Assembly: GCF_022664435.1 (NCBI RefSeq)
Contig: NZ_JAKREU010000004.1
Coordinates: 62,001-126,000 of the forward strand
Direction: 5' to 3'
Origin: Sphingomonas panni
GTDB lineage: Bacteria; Pseudomonadota; Alphaproteobacteria; Sphingomonadales; Sphingomonadaceae
DNA length: 64,000 nucleotides
Part shown: piece by piece, positions 44,319 to 53,228 of the stretch
Layout: each line of letters starts with the position of its first letter
How positions within the stretch are numbered: position 1 is the stretch's first letter
Position numbers and translations under genes: made by a program
Notes under the pieces: generated by a model
What the model was told of the DNA's origin: nothing
Seen by the model: only the letters and a program-made list of their open reading frames with translations
Database searches by the model: none

Positions 44319-44954
44319 TCAGGCGTCGCGGACGGCTGTACAAAAGGTCAGGATGCGGCCCGCATCCTTGACGCCCGGCGCGTTCTCGACGCCCGACGAC
44401 ACATCGACCAGCGGCGCGCGCGTGACCCGGATCGCCTCCGCGACATTGCCCGTATCCAGCCCGCCCGATAGCGCCCAGGGGAGGGGATGGCGAAATCCGT
44501 CGAGCAGCCCCCAGTCGAAGCGCAACCCCATGCCGCCGGGCAGCGCCGCGCCCGGCGGGGTCTTGGCATCGTACAACACCCGGTCCGCCGCTCCGCTCAG
44601 CGCCCGCGCACCGTCGAGGTCGGCGCGCGTCTTGACCGCCACCGCGCCCCAGGTCTCGCGCCTCGTCCGCGCGCGGATCGCGGCGATGCGATCGGGCGCG
44701 GTCTTGTGCAACTGCACCACGTCCAGCCGCGCCGCCGCCATCGCCGCGTCGAGCAGCGCATCGTCGGGGTCGACGAACACCCCGACCTTGGCCACGCGGC
44801 CCGGCACCGCCTGCGCCAGTCCCGCCGCCACGTCGAACCCGACATGGCGGGGGGAGGGCGGGAAGAACACGAAGCCGACATGGCTCGCCCCCGCACCCAG
44901 CGCGGCGGACAGGGTATCGGGCGTCGACAGGCCGCAGATCTTGATGAGCGTCAT
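44319..44954 (-). CDS. trpF: Phosphoribosylanthranilate isomerase
   Basis: 211 residues, TIM barrel. N-terminal KICGL (catalytic Cys), [35 protein letters not shown], and the closing [16 protein letters not shown] (phosphate site). It isomerises N-phosphoribosylanthranilate. First gene of the trpF-trpB-(cassette)-trpA-accD-folC run. Confidence 0.95.
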   Translation of the reverse strand: MTLIKICGLSTPDTLSAALGAGASHVGFVFFPPSPRHVGFDVAAGLAQAVPGRVAKVGVFVDPDDALLDAAMAAARLDVVQLHKTAPDRIAAIRARTRRETWGAVAVKTRADLDGARALSGAADRVLYDAKTPPGAALPGGMGLRFDWGLLDGFRHPLPWALSGGLDTGNVAEAIRVTRAPLVDVSSGVENAPGVKDAGRILTFCTAVRDA

Positions 44955-45010
44955 GGCGCGGGGATGTAGAGGGTTGTGGGGGGAAAGAGAACCGGACTCC
45001 GGCCATAGTC

Positions 45011-45105
45011 GTCATTCCCGCGCAGGCGGGAATCCATACACACTACCGTCAACGCATGATCCGCAACACCGGCGTTTATGGACTCCCGCCTGCGCGGGAG
45101 TGACG
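45011..45105. repeat. Paired palindromic intergenic repeat (REP/BIME-like)
   Basis: Arms GTCATTCCCGCGCAGGCGGGAAT and GACTCCCGCCTGCGCGGGAGTGACG face each other between trpF and the GH130-like gene, with ATCCATA/TATGGA flanks. Same family as 1894-1990. Confidence 0.8.
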
Positions 45106-45114
45106 AAGCGAGGC

Positions 45115-46071
45115 TCAACTCCGCCGGATCAACGCCCGCGCCAGCCGCCGGTCCTCCAGCGAATAATAGAGCCAGATCGCCCCATCCACGACGACCACCG
45201 ACGCGGCGAAGGCGATGTCCGTCGCGCTGCGGTCATCGACCGGCGGCGGGGTCACCAATGGCTGGATGCCGCGCGCGACGACGCGGGTATAGTCGGCATC
45301 GAATGCCACCCACCCGATCCGCCAGCGCGCATCGCGCGTCGCGCCATTATAGAACATCACCGGCCGCGCCGGATCGTCGGTCAGCAGCGGCCCCGTCGAC
45401 AAATGCCAGTCGTCCCAGCTGTTCGCGCGGGGCGTGAACGGCGTCGGCTGTTCGTCCCACGGCCCGGCGACATCGGCTCCGACCGCCAGCCCGATCCGCG
45501 ACGCCTCGTCGGCGGCATATTCGTAGAATAGCCGCCAGCCGCCATCGGGGGTGCGGTCGACCGTCGCCTCCTTCGTATTCCCCTCCGACTTGGACGATGC
45601 CAGCGCCACCCCGCTCTTGGTCAGCGCATCCAGCGTCGGCCCGGCGGCATAGGACAATTCGCCGTGGGAATGGTCCGACAGCACGCCCGAATAATAGACG
45701 ACATAGCCTTTATCGGTCCGCACCACCGTCGGGTCCTCGACACCGCCTGCGTCGTGATCGCCCGGTCCCGGCACGATCGACGGTTGGCCGAGCATCGTGA
45801 AATGCCGCCCGTCATCGCTCCACCCGGCCCAGATCACCCCGGTATCGGTCAGTTCCTGCCCCGGCGGCACGACCGCGCGGACCATCATCGCATAGCGTCC
45901 GTCCGGCTCGCGCCAGACATAGGGGCTCATCAGGTCGCGCGCCATCAGCGCCGGCGGCCCTTCGATCGTGACGTCCTCGATCGCCTTCACGTTGAAGTCG
46001 AGCGCCATCGGGCTGTCGACCACGGCGTCCTTGCGATGCGGGTCGGCGACCGGCGAATCGGACGAGATCAT
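45115..46071 (-). CDS. Glycosidase-like five-bladed propeller (GH130-related)
   Basis: 318 residues, starting at ATG 46071, which overlaps the stop of the SDR gene. The core has the GH43/GH130-like pattern: SPYVWREPDGRYAMMVR, GGVEDPTVVRTDKGYVVYYSG, WRLFYEYAADEASRIGLA, PVMFYNGATRDARWRIGW. The block G-x-E-D-P in GGVEDP is typical of GH130 phosphorylases and related hydrolases acting on mannosides. No signal peptide, so cytoplasmic. Substrate unknown. Confidence 0.7.
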   Translation of the reverse strand: MISSDSPVADPHRKDAVVDSPMALDFNVKAIEDVTIEGPPALMARDLMSPYVWREPDGRYAMMVRAVVPPGQELTDTGVIWAGWSDDGRHFTMLGQPSIVPGPGDHDAGGVEDPTVVRTDKGYVVYYSGVLSDHSHGELSYAAGPTLDALTKSGVALASSKSEGNTKEATVDRTPDGGWRLFYEYAADEASRIGLAVGADVAGPWDEQPTPFTPRANSWDDWHLSTGPLLTDDPARPVMFYNGATRDARWRIGWVAFDADYTRVVARGIQPLVTPPPVDDRSATDIAFAASVVVVDGAIWLYYSLEDRRLARALIRRS

Positions 46072-46835
46072 GCGCCCAGCGCCTGCATCAGCGACAGCCC
46101 GCCATCGATCACGATCCGCGCCCCGGTGATATAGCGCGCCTTGTCCGACGCGAGGAACACGGCGAGGTCGGCGACCTCGCTCGCCTCACCCGCACGCCCC
46201 AGCGGGATGTTGCGTTCCAGCGTCGCGCGATAGGCGGCGTCCGCGCTCGCCTTCGCATTCATCGGCGTCAGGATCATGCCCGGTTCGATCGCATTCACCC
46301 GGATGCGGCGCGGCGCTTCCTCGATCGCCAGCGTCTCGACCAGGTTCGACAATCCGCCCTTGGCCGCGCAATAGTCCGCTCCGCCCGCGCGCACGGCAAA
46401 GGCATGGATCGACGATATCTGCAGGATCGTCGCATCGGCCGGTTCGGTGCCGCGCCCACTGAGGAACCGGCGCGACGTCAGGAACGCACCGGTCAGGTCG
46501 GTGTCGATCAACCGCCGCCACTGGTCCAGCGACATGTCGCGCACGCTGACCCCCGACATGTTCATGCCGGCGGAATTGACCAATACGGACGCCGGGCCCC
46601 AGGCCTGCTCGATCGCGGCAAAGGCGGCATCGACAGATCCTTCGTCCGCCACGTCGACGTGCAGCGTCATCGCCTCGCCGCCGGCCTGTCGCACCGCGTC
46701 TGCGCCCGATTTCGCGCCCTTGTCGTCGGAATGATAGCCGATCGCGACCCGGTCGCCCAACGCCCCGAACGCCGCGACACAGGCTGCGCCGATGCCCGAA
46801 TCTCCCCCGGTTACAAAGATGGTTCGCCGGTCCAT
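46068..46835 (-). CDS. Short-chain dehydrogenase/reductase
   Basis: 255 residues. NAD(P) motif TGGDSGIGAACVAAFG, NSAGMN, catalytic S141/S142, Y155 and K159 (ADYCAAKGG), and the C-terminal GARIVIDGGLSLMQ. Similar to glucose 1-dehydrogenase-type SDRs. It is transcribed ahead of and overlaps the GH130-like gene (ATGA), so together they may handle one sugar. Substrate unknown. Confidence 0.88.
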   Translation of the reverse strand: MDRRTIFVTGGDSGIGAACVAAFGALGDRVAIGYHSDDKGAKSGADAVRQAGGEAMTLHVDVADEGSVDAAFAAIEQAWGPASVLVNSAGMNMSGVSVRDMSLDQWRRLIDTDLTGAFLTSRRFLSGRGTEPADATILQISSIHAFAVRAGGADYCAAKGGLSNLVETLAIEEAPRRIRVNAIEPGMILTPMNAKASADAAYRATLERNIPLGRAGEASEVADLAVFLASDKARYITGARIVIDGGLSLMQALGA

Positions 46836-46899
46836 GATTCCTCCAATGCTGCTCGGTCGGGCAACGTCGGGCGGGCAGGTTGGTTCAGGGGCGGAACGG

Positions 46900-47036
46900 C
46901 TTTCCTACAAAGAGACGAACGGGCAGGGTGGGTGAGGATCGTCGCGGCTGTGCGGCAGGCTCTTTGACATGGTTGGAATGGGGGTATGCCACGCCCCGCG
47001 CGAAAACGTCGCGAGTGTGAACTTTGTGAACTTTGG
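46900..47036 (+). repeat. Dispersed two-block element, copy 5
   Basis: Begins CTTTCCTACA at 46900, has GGCTCTTTGACATGGTT in the middle, and ends with GTGTGAACTTTGTGAACTTT, then GG (47013-47036). Here the neighbouring genes pyrF and the SDR gene are both on the minus strand, the only copy not between convergent genes. Confidence 0.75.
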
Positions 47037-47080
47037 ACGTGGCGTGGTGGGATTTTTTCTTCGAAACAGCCGCATGGCTC

Positions 47081-47118
47081 GTCACCCCGGACTTGATCCT
47101 GGGTCCCGCTTCTTCTTC
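47081..47118. repeat. Single palindromic repeat unit
   Basis: GTCACCCCGGACTTGATCC with the following TGGGTCCCGCTTCTTC, the unit seen at 14583-14661 and 18339-18373. Confidence 0.7.
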
Positions 47119-47152
47119 GGTGCGATGCAATGGCCCCGCCGCGGGCAAAGCC

Positions 47153-47218
47153 GGCTTCGGGGTCGATCGTGCCCCCGGCACGATCTGCGGACTGCGGGGC
47201 AGTCCGCACCTCGAAGCC
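47153..47218. other. Potential three-way junction inverted repeat
   Basis: Outer stem GGCTTCG (47153-47159) with CGAAGCC (47212-47218) encloses two perfect hairpins: GATCGTGCC / GGCACGATC (47165-47185) and TGCGGACTGC / GCAGTCCGCA (47186-47208). This sits directly before the structured element after pyrF. Confidence 0.6.
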
Positions 47219-47299
47219 CGTCGGACGGCGCTGTTCGCGCCGCCGGCCGGACGCGCCTCGTACGGCTCGGTCGAGCTTCGCTCGACCTTGCCCGGCGCG
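47219..47299 (-). other. Structured element after pyrF (copy B)
   Basis: Closely similar to 18691-18772 after nrdB. Hairpin at 47269-47287 has stem GGTCGAGC / GCTCGACC (three base pairs differ from copy A, each compensated) and loop TTC on the plus strand. Hairpin CGGCGC / GCGCCG at 47226-47242 is shared. It ends two bases from the pyrF stop codon. Confidence 0.7.
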
Positions 47300-47301
47300 T
47301 C

Positions 47302-47979
47302 CTACAGCGTCGCCTCGATCGCCCGTGCCGCCTGATCCGGGTCTTCCGCCTGCGTGATCGGCCGCCCGATCACTAGCACCGACGCTCCGGCATCGAGCGC
47401 AGCGCGCGGGGTCACCACCCGCTTCTGGTCGCCCTTCGGCCCGTCCGCCGGCCGGACGCCCGGCACCACGAAGAACCCCTGCGGCCACGCCTTCTTCGCT
47501 GCCGCCACCTCGGCCCCCGAACACACCACGCCGTCGATCCCGGCGCTCTTCGCCAGTTCGGTCAGCCGCACCACCTGCTCATGCGGATCGGGGGCAAGGC
47601 CGATCGACGACAGGTCGTGCGCGTCGAGGCTGGTCAGCATCGTCACCGCGACGACCTTGGTCCCGACCGGCGCGGCGGCCTTGGCATCCTCCAGCATCGC
47701 CCGCCCGCCGGTGGCATGGACGGTCAGGATCGCCGGGTTCATCGGCCCCAGCGCCTGGATCGCCTTGGCGACGGTATTGGGAATGTCGTGGAATTTCAGG
47801 TCGAGGAAGATCGGCAGGCCGAGGTCCGCCATGGTCCTGACGCCCGCCCGTCCATTGGCCATGAAGAATTCGAGGCCGAGCTTCAGCCCGCCGACATGGC
47901 CGCGCACCTGCTGCGCCAGCGCCTTGGCGCGCTCCAGGTCGGGCGTGTCGATGGCGACATAGATGGGCGAACGGCTCAC
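47302..47979 (-). CDS. pyrF: Orotidine 5'-phosphate decarboxylase
   Basis: 225 residues, TIM barrel. IYVAIDTPDLERA at the start, GLKLGLEFF, catalytic D-x-K-x-x-D in FLDLKFHDIPNTV, TVHATGG, VVPGVRPADG and VIGRPIT. It makes UMP from OMP. Start is GTG 47979, inside the lapA stop (GTGA). The frame continues upstream but is not family-like. Confidence 0.95.
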   Translation of the reverse strand: MSRSPIYVAIDTPDLERAKALAQQVRGHVGGLKLGLEFFMANGRAGVRTMADLGLPIFLDLKFHDIPNTVAKAIQALGPMNPAILTVHATGGRAMLEDAKAAAPVGTKVVAVTMLTSLDAHDLSSIGLAPDPHEQVVRLTELAKSAGIDGVVCSGAEVAAAKKAWPQGFFVVPGVRPADGPKGDQKRVVTPRAALDAGASVLVIGRPITQAEDPDQAARAIEATL

Positions 47980-48296
47980 GATACGGCTCCGGTGGTAACC
48001 TGGGCGGGGATCGGGGCGGGATCGGCGACGACCGACACCGGCTCGACGCGGTTGAGGTCGGCGAGCGTCCGGTCGGTCGCCGCGATCCGCTGCCGCAGCC
48101 GCCACCGCGTCAGGTGCAGCGCGACGAAGGTCGGCAGGAAGCCTGCCAGGAACGTGACCAGCAGCAGCAGCGGCAGGTTCACATCGGCATAGAGCGAGCC
48201 CCACAGCTTCAGCGGCACCATCGTCATGTTATTGAGGGCGAAGGCGACGATGACCCCGACCAGCAAGGCCCAGAAGAGGGTTTTCAGGAACTGCAT
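47976..48296 (-). CDS. LapA/DUF1049-domain membrane protein
   Basis: 106 residues with two hydrophobic segments (LFWALLVGVIVAFALNN and LPLLLLVTFLAGFLPTFVAL), a linker (MTMVPLKLWGSLYADVN) typical of DUF1049, and a polar C-terminal tail. Homologues (LapA) act with LapB in control of lipopolysaccharide synthesis. Here it is followed by pyrF with a four-base overlap; no lapB is nearby. Confidence 0.82.
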   Translation of the reverse strand: MQFLKTLFWALLVGVIVAFALNNMTMVPLKLWGSLYADVNLPLLLLVTFLAGFLPTFVALHLTRWRLRQRIAATDRTLADLNRVEPVSVVADPAPIPAQVTTGAVS

Positions 48297-48374
48297 GGGG
48301 AGGCGCCTTCGTCATTATGCTCGCTTGGGCACCATCCTTACGCCGGTCGTCGCGGAATTTCCAATAGCGCCGGT

Positions 48375-50678
48375 TCAGCCGATCTGGGCGCGCAGTTCGT
48401 CGAACAGTGGCTGGATGGTCGTCAGCCGGGGCTGTTCCTCGTCGAGGATGGCGAGGAACGCGGCACGCTTCTGCCGCGTGATCCAGCCGGGGGGCAGGCG
48501 GACCTCGGCGGGCAGGGTCGACAGCGCGATGTCGATCATCCGCTCCGCCCCGTGCAGCCGCCCCCACAGATAGTCGTTCTCGCGGTACGACCGGCTGAAG
48601 AACGCCCCGAAATTGTTGAAGCGAATGCCCTTCAGCGTCGCCTCGGCACCGCCCGCACGGATCGAGGGGGCGTCGTCCGGCGCGATGCGGTCGACCCGTA
48701 CCGGATCGAACTCGTCCAGCCCCTCGCCGCCCAGGAGCGGCAGCGTCGCGATGTCGAAGAAGGGAAAGCCGAGATAGGTCAGCAGCACCGGCCGGCGAAT
48801 CTCGCGCGGCGCGGCCGACAGGGCGGCGGACAGCAGTTCCTCGGCCTGCGCGTCGAGCGTGGTCAGGTCCATCGCCTGCGCCATCGCTGCGAGCAGATCG
48901 GCGGGCGCGGTCCTTTTGTCGGCGGCGGCGGCGCGGACAGCGGCGAAATGATCGGCATGTTCGCAGGCGAGATAGGGGGTGAGGCTGGCGAAGATCGCCT
49001 CGCGCACCGGAGCCAGTGCCGCCGCGTCCTGTTCCGGCTCCATCGCCGATATGGTGCGGACCAGCAGCCGCAGCCGCCGGATGCGAAAGGCCAGATCGTG
49101 CGCCCGCAGGAACTCGATCGTCGCGGGCGATGCGCCGTCGCCGTCGAACCGGTCGGCCTCGCGCTCCACCACGATCCGGTGGAACGCCGCGCGCAGCCGT
49201 CGCCGCCGTTCGGGCGAGGGATCGTCGGCCAGTGTCGCCATGCGATCGGCCAGCCGGTCCAGCACCTGATCGATCTTCAGCAGGCCATAGGCGGCATGGC
49301 CATATCCGGCGCGCTTCGCCGCCTGTACCTGCGCCCGCTGCCGCCAGCCGGCCAGCCGCGACGGGGTGGGCCAGTCGAGGAACAGCGTATAGCCGAACAG
49401 CTGCTCGACCTCCGCCTCGACCCCGGCGCGCAGCCGCTCGACGATGGCCAGCATCCGTTCGATCCGCTCGGACCGGCGCTGGATCGCGTCCAGATTGTCG
49501 CGGATCGGCTGTTTGCGCGGCAGTTCAGACAATGCGCCCAAGATCGTCTGGAAGAAGGTCGGCGGCCCCTTGGATTCGGTGCCGAAGCCGAACTTATGGT
49601 TCGGCGCGGGGTCGAGATAGACGAAGCGCCGATCGATCTGCCGCCGCGCCGGGCGTTCGCGCAGTGCGTCGATCGCAGGGCGGAACGGGGCATTGGCCAG
49701 CACCGATCCGTCGATCAGCGCCGCCTGTTCGACCATGCCCACCGCCGCCTGTCGCGGCAGCACCCGGCGCAGGAACGCCTCGCGCCCCGGCCACTGCGTG
49801 CCGCGATCCTGCAGCGCCGCATCCAGTTCGCCGACCCGGAACGGCGGGAAGGCACCGGGAAAGCTCGACGTCGCCCGCGCCGCGAACACCAGCTCCGCCG
49901 GGTCGGCCAGCGGTCCGTCGCCATGGTCGGAAAAGCCGATGACGATGCGATGCTCGGTCTCGACCACTTCCCTAGGCGAATTGAGCCGCAGCAGTTCGGG
50001 ATGCCCGGCAAAATCGGTGACGGTCACGAACAGGTCGAGCGGTTGTCCGGGCGGCAGCAGGCGTGGGCCGACGGGTCCCGCCGCCATCGCCTCGAACGCG
50101 TTCAGCAGCATGTCGACCATCGCCCGCCCGCCGAACGGCGGCTCGAACCAGCGGGCGCGCACGAAGCGGTCGAGCTTGGTGCGCAGTTCGTCGCGCGCGG
50201 CGATGTCGACGCTCGACACATCCTCGCCCTCGCGACCCAGCGCCATCCACGCGACCGGCCGCGCCCAGGGCCGCGACAGCGCGCTCGACGGGGCTTGTGC
50301 CGGGTCGAGCAGCGCCTCGATATCCGCGCCCTCCAGCCATAATTCGGTCAGCGGGTCGAGCGACTGGCCGGTCGCGACCGCATGGGCCAGGAACACGCCG
50401 TTGATCCCGCCGGCACTCGCCCCGGCGACGATATCGACCAGCACCCGCAGCCGGATGCCGCTCAGCGTCGCCAGCTCGTGCAGCATCTGCTGGTACACGC
50501 CGGCACTGCCGCCCAGCGTCTCGCCATCGTCCTGCATCGCGCGGCTGGCGCGGGCGATATGCCACACCTCCTTGACCACGCCGTGCATATAGACCGCGAG
50601 GCTGATCCCGCCGTAGCAGACGAGCGCAAGGCGCAGTTCGCGGTCGTGCAGCGGGGGCGGGGAGGGGGCGTCGCTCAT
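48375..50678 (-). CDS. Patatin-like phospholipase (large, DUF3376 type)
   Basis: 767 residues. The patatin part contains LALVCYGGISLAVYMHG (oxyanion loop), the nucleophile S88 in VAGASAGGINGV, and the catalytic Asp in LIDGSVLANAPF. The remaining 400 residues form the long C-terminal part of the DUF3376 patatin-like group. ATG at 50678 overlaps the EEP gene stop by four bases. Likely a lipid acyl hydrolase; substrate unknown. Confidence 0.85.
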   Translation of the reverse strand: MSDAPSPPPLHDRELRLALVCYGGISLAVYMHGVVKEVWHIARASRAMQDDGETLGGSAGVYQQMLHELATLSGIRLRVLVDIVAGASAGGINGVFLAHAVATGQSLDPLTELWLEGADIEALLDPAQAPSSALSRPWARPVAWMALGREGEDVSSVDIAARDELRTKLDRFVRARWFEPPFGGRAMVDMLLNAFEAMAAGPVGPRLLPPGQPLDLFVTVTDFAGHPELLRLNSPREVVETEHRIVIGFSDHGDGPLADPAELVFAARATSSFPGAFPPFRVGELDAALQDRGTQWPGREAFLRRVLPRQAAVGMVEQAALIDGSVLANAPFRPAIDALRERPARRQIDRRFVYLDPAPNHKFGFGTESKGPPTFFQTILGALSELPRKQPIRDNLDAIQRRSERIERMLAIVERLRAGVEAEVEQLFGYTLFLDWPTPSRLAGWRQRAQVQAAKRAGYGHAAYGLLKIDQVLDRLADRMATLADDPSPERRRRLRAAFHRIVVEREADRFDGDGASPATIEFLRAHDLAFRIRRLRLLVRTISAMEPEQDAAALAPVREAIFASLTPYLACEHADHFAAVRAAAADKRTAPADLLAAMAQAMDLTTLDAQAEELLSAALSAAPREIRRPVLLTYLGFPFFDIATLPLLGGEGLDEFDPVRVDRIAPDDAPSIRAGGAEATLKGIRFNNFGAFFSRSYRENDYLWGRLHGAERMIDIALSTLPAEVRLPPGWITRQKRAAFLAILDEEQPRLTTIQPLFDELRAQIG

Positions 50679-51370
50679 CCCGTGGCGAGCGTCGCCCAGA
50701 TGGGGAGGTGATCCGATGCCTTGCGCGCCGCCGCGCTCTGGTGCGTGCCCGAATCGACGATGCGCAGCTCGCTCGACACCATGATCCGGTCGAGCCGCCC
50801 GACCGGGTGCCGCGCATGGAAGCTGGGTCCGGTTTCGGCAAAGCAATGCGTCCGCCCGAAATCGCGCAGGCAGCCCGACTGCGGCGTCCATTCGTTCAGG
50901 TCGCCCATCAGGACACTGGGCAGCGGCGGCTGGCAGCCATCGACCTCGTGCAGGATCGCATGGGCCTGTTTGCGCCGCCAGAGGCCGGACAGGTCGAGAT
51001 GCATGCCCACCACCCGGATCGTAATGCCGTTCAGCGTCACGTCCGCACGCACCGCGCCGCGCGGTTCCAGCGCGGGGATGTCGATTCGCTTCGGGGCGCT
51101 GACCGTCGCGTCCTTGCGCACCAGCAGCGCATTGCCGTGCCAGCCCATCGACTGCGCGCGGATGGCGACCGGCACCGCCTTCCACGGGCTATGATCGTCG
51201 AGCATGTGCAGTGGGATCACCCCGGCGCGCTCGCCCAGCCGGCGGTCGCATTCCTGCAGCGCGATGATGTCGGCATCGACCTCGCGCAGCACTTCCAGCG
51301 TGCGTTCGGGCATGCGGCGGCGATCGGTCCCGATCGCCTTGCGCATGTTATAGCTGGCTACCTTTATCAT
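50675..51370 (-). CDS. Endonuclease/exonuclease/phosphatase-family protein
   Basis: 231 residues. EEP motifs: VASYNMRKAIG, DIIALQECD, VVGMHLDL, LMGDLNEWTP and ASDHLPIWATL. Such proteins cleave phosphodiester or phosphate bonds; this one has no signal peptide. Overlaps the patatin gene; the pair may act on membrane lipid headgroups, an inference from context. Confidence 0.9.
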   Translation of the reverse strand: MIKVASYNMRKAIGTDRRRMPERTLEVLREVDADIIALQECDRRLGERAGVIPLHMLDDHSPWKAVPVAIRAQSMGWHGNALLVRKDATVSAPKRIDIPALEPRGAVRADVTLNGITIRVVGMHLDLSGLWRRKQAHAILHEVDGCQPPLPSVLMGDLNEWTPQSGCLRDFGRTHCFAETGPSFHARHPVGRLDRIMVSSELRIVDSGTHQSAAARKASDHLPIWATLATG

Positions 51371-51436
51371 CGTTCATCGCACAACGTCGCGATGCCCGGT
51401 TTCGTTTCGCCTGTGGAGCGGACGCGGCGCAAATCG

Positions 51437-52354
51437 TCAGCCGGCGACGACGGCCTCCGGCTGCACGATCACGGTGGAGGGCGGCACGTCCTTCAACAGC
51501 CAGACATTGCCGCCGATCACCGCGCGGTCGCCGATGGTCACCCGGCCGAGGATCGTCGTCCCGGCATAGATCACCACATCGTCGCCGACGATCGGGTGGC
51601 GGGGGATGCGCTCGGCAAAGGGGCCTGCACCCTCGCGCGGCTGCGACCGGCGCGGGGTCCGCGCGCCCAGCGTCACATGCTGGTACAATCGCACCCGCGC
51701 GCCGATGACCGCCGTCTCGCCGATGACGACGCCCGTGCCATGGTCGATGAAGAAGCCCGGCCCGATGGTGGCGCCGGGATGGATGTCGATCCCGGTGCGT
51801 TCGTTGGCGATCTCCGACACGATCCGCGCGACGATCGGTGCGCCAAGCGAATCCAGCTCATGCGCCAGGCGATGGTGCAGGATCGCGGTCGCGCCGGGAT
51901 AACAGATCAGGATCTCGTCGACGCTGCGTGCCGCCGGATCGCCGCGAAAGATCGCCGCGACATCGGTATCGATCAACGCGCGCACCCGCGACAGGGTGCC
52001 GGCGAACAGGCGCACGATCTCCGCCGGACGGTCGGGCGCCGCCTCGATCCCCGCCGCATCGCGCCAATAGGCGAATTCGGCGACGATCGCCGCATCGAGC
52101 AGCGCGAAAGCCTCGGTCAGCCGTCCGGCGACGAAGCCGTCCTCGGTCGCCGCGTCCCCGCCAAAGCCGCCGATGCGCGCCGGAAACAGCGCCTCCGCCA
52201 GCAGCGCGACGGCGCGCGCGAGTTCGGCGCGGCGCGGAAAGTCGGCGGGGTGTCGCCGGCTCGGCTGCGCCTGCCGCCATGCGAGCCGGGCGGTCGAGAG
52301 CGCGCGGGTGGCATGGTCAATCGCCCGGCGGCGGTCGTCATCGGGCTGGGTCAT
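51437..52354 (-). CDS. epsC: Serine O-acetyltransferase EpsC
   Basis: 305 residues. N-terminal helical part; the left-handed beta helix has hexapeptide repeats including GIDIHPGATIGPGFFIDHGTGVVIGETAVIG, LYQHVTLGA, HPIVGDDVVIYAGTTILGRVTIGDRAVIGGNVW. HGTGVVIGE is the CysE/EpsC active site. It supplies O-acetylserine for cysteine synthesis. ATG at 52354 is preferred to an upstream in-frame ATG (52372). Confidence 0.92.
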   Translation of the reverse strand: MTQPDDDRRRAIDHATRALSTARLAWRQAQPSRRHPADFPRRAELARAVALLAEALFPARIGGFGGDAATEDGFVAGRLTEAFALLDAAIVAEFAYWRDAAGIEAAPDRPAEIVRLFAGTLSRVRALIDTDVAAIFRGDPAARSVDEILICYPGATAILHHRLAHELDSLGAPIVARIVSEIANERTGIDIHPGATIGPGFFIDHGTGVVIGETAVIGARVRLYQHVTLGARTPRRSQPREGAGPFAERIPRHPIVGDDVVIYAGTTILGRVTIGDRAVIGGNVWLLKDVPPSTVIVQPEAVVAG

Positions 52355-52376
52355 GCAACATGCTCCGAACATGAAA

Positions 52377-52405
52377 GGGGCCGGGCGGCAGCTGCCGACC
52401 GGCCC
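52377..52405 (-). terminator. Hairpin between lipoprotein gene and epsC
   Basis: Perfect-centre stem GGGCCGGtCGGCAG / CTGCCGcCCGGCCC on the minus strand, followed by CTTTC. Likely terminator of the upstream lipoprotein gene, or a leader structure of epsC. Confidence 0.55.
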
Positions 52406-52465
52406 GAGTTGCGCTTAGGGAGCTAACCAAAGCGTTGCGGATGCCGCGCCGGGGCGCGGCGAAAC

Positions 52466-52714
52466 TCAGTATGCCGTGGCGTTCGTCGCCGGGTCGGCCG
52501 CGTTCGACGCCGTTTCGTTCAGGACGACATTGTCGCCGGGCAGCGCGACATCGTTGCCGAGCGTCACGTCGTTCGCCAGCGGCTCGTCGAGCGAGGTCAG
52601 GTTCGTTTCGATGACGGCATTTTCGGCAGCGGCGTTCTCGGCGGGCGTGTTGCCCGAACATGCCGCAAGGCCCAGCAAGGCGACGGCCGCCAGCGGTGCA
52701 AGATATGACTTCAA
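52466..52714 (-). CDS. Small lipoprotein, low complexity
   Basis: 82 residues. Signal with lipobox LAAC (MKSYLAPLAAVALLGLAAC). The mature part is rich in Asn, Ala and Asp (ENAAAENAVIETNL, LANDVTLGNDVALPGDN). The ATG at 52714 opens on the signal peptide. No family function known. Region 52715-52909 upstream shows only an A/T-rich stretch near 52790 (possible promoter). Confidence 0.75.
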   Translation of the reverse strand: MKSYLAPLAAVALLGLAACSGNTPAENAAAENAVIETNLTSLDEPLANDVTLGNDVALPGDNVVLNETASNAADPATNATAY

Positions 52715-52909
52715 ACCCGGTCTCCCCCGTTTCCGAAAACCGCCGCGATCGGCGGTGTCGAACGCCGTTGTAGGGCATCGGCGGGGACTGGGAATAATCC
52801 CATTACTTTAGTGGGGTATTGTTCCGCTATCAACGAGGGCCGGGCGCACGTGCGTCGGCCGGGGCGTACCCAGCTTGTCAGGCCAACGATGTCGAGGGTG
52901 GCGGCGGGG

Positions 52910-52985
52910 TGGTGGAGCTGAGGGGAATCGAACCCCTGACCTCTGCAGTGCGATTGCAGCGCTCTCCCATCTGAGCTACAGCCCC
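52910..52985 (-). tRNA. tRNA-Ala (anticodon CGC)
   Basis: Cloverleaf of 76 bases on the minus strand with encoded CCA. Acceptor GGGGCTG / CAGCTCC has the G3-U70 pair that identifies alanine tRNA. D arm GCTC/GAGC, anticodon stem CTGCA/TGCAG with loop ATCGCAC (anticodon CGC), T arm AGGGG-TTCGATT-CCCCT. Confidence 0.97.
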
Positions 52986-53228
52986 GCCCCGTTCCCGGAC
53001 AGTGCCGGGGCCGTTCCCTTAGCGGCCCGAAAATGCGGATGCAACGGGTCTCGGCGCTTTTCGCCATCAAAATCCTTTTGCCGCAACCGGTCGCTGCGCC
53101 ACGCCCCTTCGTCGTGCGCGGTGCGAATGGGTCGGAACCATCCTTCGGGTCGGTGCTTCTCTGGGTACGACATGGCAGCAAGCCGCTGCTGCGCCGCGAA
53201 AAACATGAACCATCTGCAGGAGATTTTC

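Noticed and set aside
53131..53180. Possible EcfG-type general-stress promoter (GGAAC) before the DUF2171 protein gene
   Set aside because: GGAAC is present near 53136 but no CGTT lies at the right distance.
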